From NCBI GenBank assembly GCA_018725275.1, contig QLUC01000025.1, positions 1 through 17,121 on the forward strand: a DNA stretch of 17,121 nt, written 5' to 3'. The notes under the pieces were generated by a model, which saw only the letters and a list, made by a program, of their open reading frames with translations, was not told the DNA's origin and ran no database searches. A program made the translations under genes and the position numbers. Positions 15,665-17,121 of this stretch are shown here, piece by piece. Origin of the DNA: Bacillota bacterium. Its GTDB lineage: Bacteria > Bacillota > UBA994. Position 1 is the first letter of the stretch. The number at the start of each line of letters is the position of its first letter.

Positions 15665-15884
15665 TGTCCATTTTTTCGCTCTCGTTAGTTTGACCGCCAC
15701 TCATCGATAGGAGGGGCCAGAAACCCATGAAGCGTAGGGCTTTTAGGTAGCGGCGTGACACGGCACGCCGACCCTCCCAGGTCGTACCCATGATGGAGAG
15801 AGACCACGACATGGTCGCCAGCTTTTGTGCCGGCGCTACAGCGTCCCATCGACCGGCGCTACAGCATCTGTCCATTTTTCGCTC
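15665..15884. repeat. Segment of about 220 bp bounded by near-identical 16-17-bp direct repeats
   Basis: TGTCCATTTTTTCGCTC (15665-15681) recurs with one T fewer at 15869-15884, each preceded by CAT and followed by a similar CG-containing triplet. Between them lie a hairpin at 15751-15770 and two 13-bp copies of CCGGCGCTACAGC (15830-15842 and 15853-15865, 23 bp period). The layout suggests an intergenic repeat element, a miniature mobile element or a recombination scar. Only one copy is in this window, so its boundaries and mobility cannot be established. Confidence 0.5.
15751..15770. other. 7-bp GC-rich inverted repeat inside the repeat segment
   Basis: CGGCGTG (15751-15757) and CACGCCG (15764-15770) are exact inverted repeats around a 6-nt spacer, ACACGG. 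GGT (15746-15748) and ACC (15771-15773) can extend the stem past a 2-nt bulge. No T-tract follows on either strand, so it is not a standard intrinsic terminator. It may be a structural part of the repeat element. Confidence 0.45.
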
Positions 15885-15996
15885 GCGCATCTTTGCCATT
15901 ACCCAATATTCCGAAAAGTATGTGTGTTTTCTGCGGCATTATGATATTATTTATTTCGAAGAATTCTTTCTACATAAAACAAAAGGGAGGCCTGTC

Positions 15997-16947
15997 ATGA
16001 AACGCATTCTTTTCGTCGCCCTCGCCTTGGTCATCGTCCTATCCGTCATACTCACAGGTTGTCAGCCTCAGGCCCAGTTTCTGACTATAGCCACCGGTGG
16101 CACCGCCGGAGTCTACTTCCCATTAGGGGGGGCACTGGCCCAGATCCTCAACCAGAACATTCGAGGCATGGAGGCCAATGCCCGCTCCACCGGCGCCTCG
16201 GTGGCCAATGTCAACCTGATGACGGCCAAGGAAGTTGAAGTTGCCTTCATGCAAAATGACATCGCCCACTACGGTTTCACCGGAACAGAAATGTTTGTCG
16301 GCAGGAAGAACGACCAACTGCGCGGCATCGCCTCGATCTACCCCGAGGTAGTCCAGCTCATTGCCACCGAGGCCTCCGGCATTCGCTCCGTTGCCGACCT
16401 TAGGGGCAAGAGAGTGAGTGTGGGCGCTGCCGGTAGCGGAGTGGAGGCGAATGCACGGCAAATTCTCAATGCCTTTGGCATCCAGTACGCCGACCTTGGC
16501 AAGGCTGATTTTCTCTCTTTTGCTGAAGCCAGCTCCAACATGCGCGACGGCCACCTCGATGCCGCCTTTGTCACCTCAGGCGTGCCCACCGCCGCAGTCA
16601 TCGAAATGGCCACCGCACTCCGGGTCCGCCTAATCCCCATCACCGGACCGGAGGTACAGGCCTTGCGCACCCAGTTCCCCTTCTACATGGAGGCCAAGAT
16701 TCCGGCTGGCACCTACGCTGGGCAGACTGAAGAAATACCAACTCTCGCCGTAAAGGCCTTACTCGTAGTTAGGGCCGATCTCAGCGAGCGCTTGGTGTAC
16801 GACATCACCAAGGCTCTGTTCAACAACCTGCCCGCCTTCGGGGCTGCCCACGTGCGCGGCAAGGACCTCGCTATCGCTACAGCTCAAGAAAATATGCCCA
16901 TACCTTTGCACCCCGGGGCCATTAGATTCTACCGGGAAAGACGGTAG
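15997..16947 (+). CDS. TAXI family TRAP transporter solute-binding lipoprotein
   Basis: This 316-residue extracytoplasmic receptor belongs to the TRAP-associated extracytoplasmic immunogenic (TAXI) family and would hand a ligand (in characterised cases often a dicarboxylate or amino acid such as glutamate) to a fused TRAP permease. The start ATG 15997-15999 follows AGGGAGG; a much longer in-frame start at 15790 is rejected because a lipoprotein signal begins here. Residues 1-21 form the signal with lipobox ILTGC and Cys22 as the lipidation site. 'IATGGTAGVYFPLGG' (31-45) is the family's N-terminal ligand-binding block, and 'GKRVSVGAAGSGVEANAR' near residue 140 is the central one. The stop overlaps the GTG of the DUF1850 gene by one base. 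The expected permease lies beyond the window. Confidence 0.93.
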   Translation: MKRILFVALALVIVLSVILTGCQPQAQFLTIATGGTAGVYFPLGGALAQILNQNIRGMEANARSTGASVANVNLMTAKEVEVAFMQNDIAHYGFTGTEMFVGRKNDQLRGIASIYPEVVQLIATEASGIRSVADLRGKRVSVGAAGSGVEANARQILNAFGIQYADLGKADFLSFAEASSNMRDGHLDAAFVTSGVPTAAVIEMATALRVRLIPITGPEVQALRTQFPFYMEAKIPAGTYAGQTEEIPTLAVKALLVVRADLSERLVYDITKALFNNLPAFGAAHVRGKDLAIATAQENMPIPLHPGAIRFYRERR

Positions 16948-17121
16948 TGCTCGAAAAAATAGGGGCGTCGCGGCGCGGCGCCCCTCATTACTTGCTCTAC
17001 GCTTCAGCTTTGGTATTTATTGCTCTGGCTACCGCCCTATTCCCCTGCCTGCGCGTCTTAATTATCACCGTAGATGGCAACACTCTGGCGGCACAAATGG
17101 CCAACTACGGCGACGAGGTGG
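16947..17121 (+). CDS. DUF1850 family protein, N-terminal fragment (TRAP-associated)
   Basis: The frame starts at GTG 16947-16949 (TAGTG overlap with the receptor gene) and is open to the window edge, giving 58 residues. They comprise a short basic start (MLEKIGASRRGAPHY), one hydrophobic helix (about 16-42) and then 'VDGNTLAAQM...GDEV'. Small DUF1850 proteins with one N-terminal helix regularly sit between TAXI receptor and TRAP permease genes, and they carry an HSV...PV motif that would be beyond the edge here. The assignment rests on position and overall shape more than on motifs. Codons 5-13 form a very strong hairpin (16961-16985), so a later start, for example TTG 16991, cannot be excluded, but no ribosome-binding site supports it. 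Confidence 0.65.
   Translation, partial: MLEKIGASRRGAPHYLLYASALVFIALATALFPCLRVLIITVDGNTLAAQMANYGDEV
16961..16985 (+). promoter_or_regulatory. Very stable GC hairpin at the TAXI/DUF1850 junction
   Basis: AGGGGCGTCGC (16961-16971) pairs with GCGGCGCCCCT (16975-16985) over 11 positions, with one G-T wobble and a 3-nt loop. It begins 14 nt after the receptor stop. No T-tract follows, so intrinsic termination is unlikely. A stabilising or processing hairpin at the 3' end of the receptor message is plausible, because receptor genes are often expressed above their permease. Confidence 0.6.

Larger units (their letters stand above)
15622..15996. other. Gene-free divergent region between the PHP and TAXI genes
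   Basis: No believable gene was found in these 375 bp. From left to right it holds the PHP-gene leader and a TATAAT on the minus strand; a block of short repeats and a hairpin (15665-15884); and an AT-rich stretch before the TAXI gene with possible plus-strand -10 hexamers, TATGAT (15940-15945) and TATTAT (15945-15950), without a clear -35. Open frames exist on both strands across the repeat block, but they lack ribosome-binding sites and any recognisable domain. Confidence 0.6.

Noticed and set aside
15830..15865. CRISPR-like array
   Set aside because: There are only two 13-bp repeats with a 10-bp spacer and no cas genes, far too short for a CRISPR array.
15654..15899. An 81-codon open frame on the minus strand within the divergent region
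   Set aside because: It overlaps the repeat segment, has no ribosome-binding site and no recognisable domain, and would overlap the PHP promoter region. It is probably non-coding.
15790..15996. N-terminal extension of the TAXI receptor from an upstream ATG
   Set aside because: The ATG at 15997 has AGGGAGG upstream and begins a standard lipoprotein signal ending at Cys22. The extension is in repeat DNA.

Overview
The window looks like chromosomal sequence from an anaerobic member of the Bacillota (Clostridia-like). The evidence is a rapZ-yvcK cluster, a membrane-anchored YvcK, a secreted protein with 'copper amine oxidase-like' stalk domains, strong G-rich Shine-Dalgarno sequences, many GTG/TTG starts (10 of the 17 intact or edge-truncated genes as placed here), an Fe-S-rich flavoprotein/CCG-protein pair, a tryptophanase and a TAXI-type TRAP receptor. 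I see no rRNA, tRNA, CRISPR array, phage gene or intact insertion sequence.

Layout. Positions 1-5619 are all on the minus strand: the start of a probable CDP-alcohol phosphatidyltransferase (cut by the window edge), a secreted stalk/double-rhodanese protein, a VTT-domain (TVP38/DedA-like) membrane protein, a two-gene redox unit (GltD-like FAD/NAD(P)/Fe-S oxidoreductase followed by a double-CCG protein), and a cyclophilin. At 5679-6770 a short leader ORF and an M42 aminopeptidase are on the plus strand. The peptidase runs directly into the 5' remnant of a glycerate kinase gene that is frameshifted and truncated. Positions 6887-15621 form one long minus-strand run, read in the order PHP phosphatase, rapZ, yvcK, tryptophanase, MTA/SAH nucleosidase, DUF4349 membrane protein, tldD, tldE, with overlaps or gaps of at most about 60 bp. 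A gene-free, repeat-bearing divergent region (15622-15996) follows. Then a TAXI-family TRAP lipoprotein receptor and the start of a DUF1850 protein lie on the plus strand and run off the window.

How the genes may work together. RapZ and YvcK are regulators of cell-wall precursor and central carbon metabolism. The usual third partner, whiA, is not here and a tryptophan/tyrosine lyase gene occupies the next position. The M42 peptidase, the TldD/TldE protease pair, the lyase and the nucleosidase suggest a peptide and amino-acid salvage theme, but that is inference. The TAXI receptor and DUF1850 gene announce a tripartite organic-acid or amino-acid importer whose permease should lie just beyond the right edge.

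I did not find a clearly new multi-gene system. The most interesting signals are the decayed glycerate kinase, a 14-bp perfect palindrome upstream of the flavoprotein gene, a 21-bp tandem duplication inside a transmembrane helix, a very stable GC hairpin at the receptor/DUF1850 junction, a direct-repeat-bounded element of about 220 bp, and a lyase with a tyrosine-phenol-lyase-like scaffold but tryptophanase-type specificity residues.
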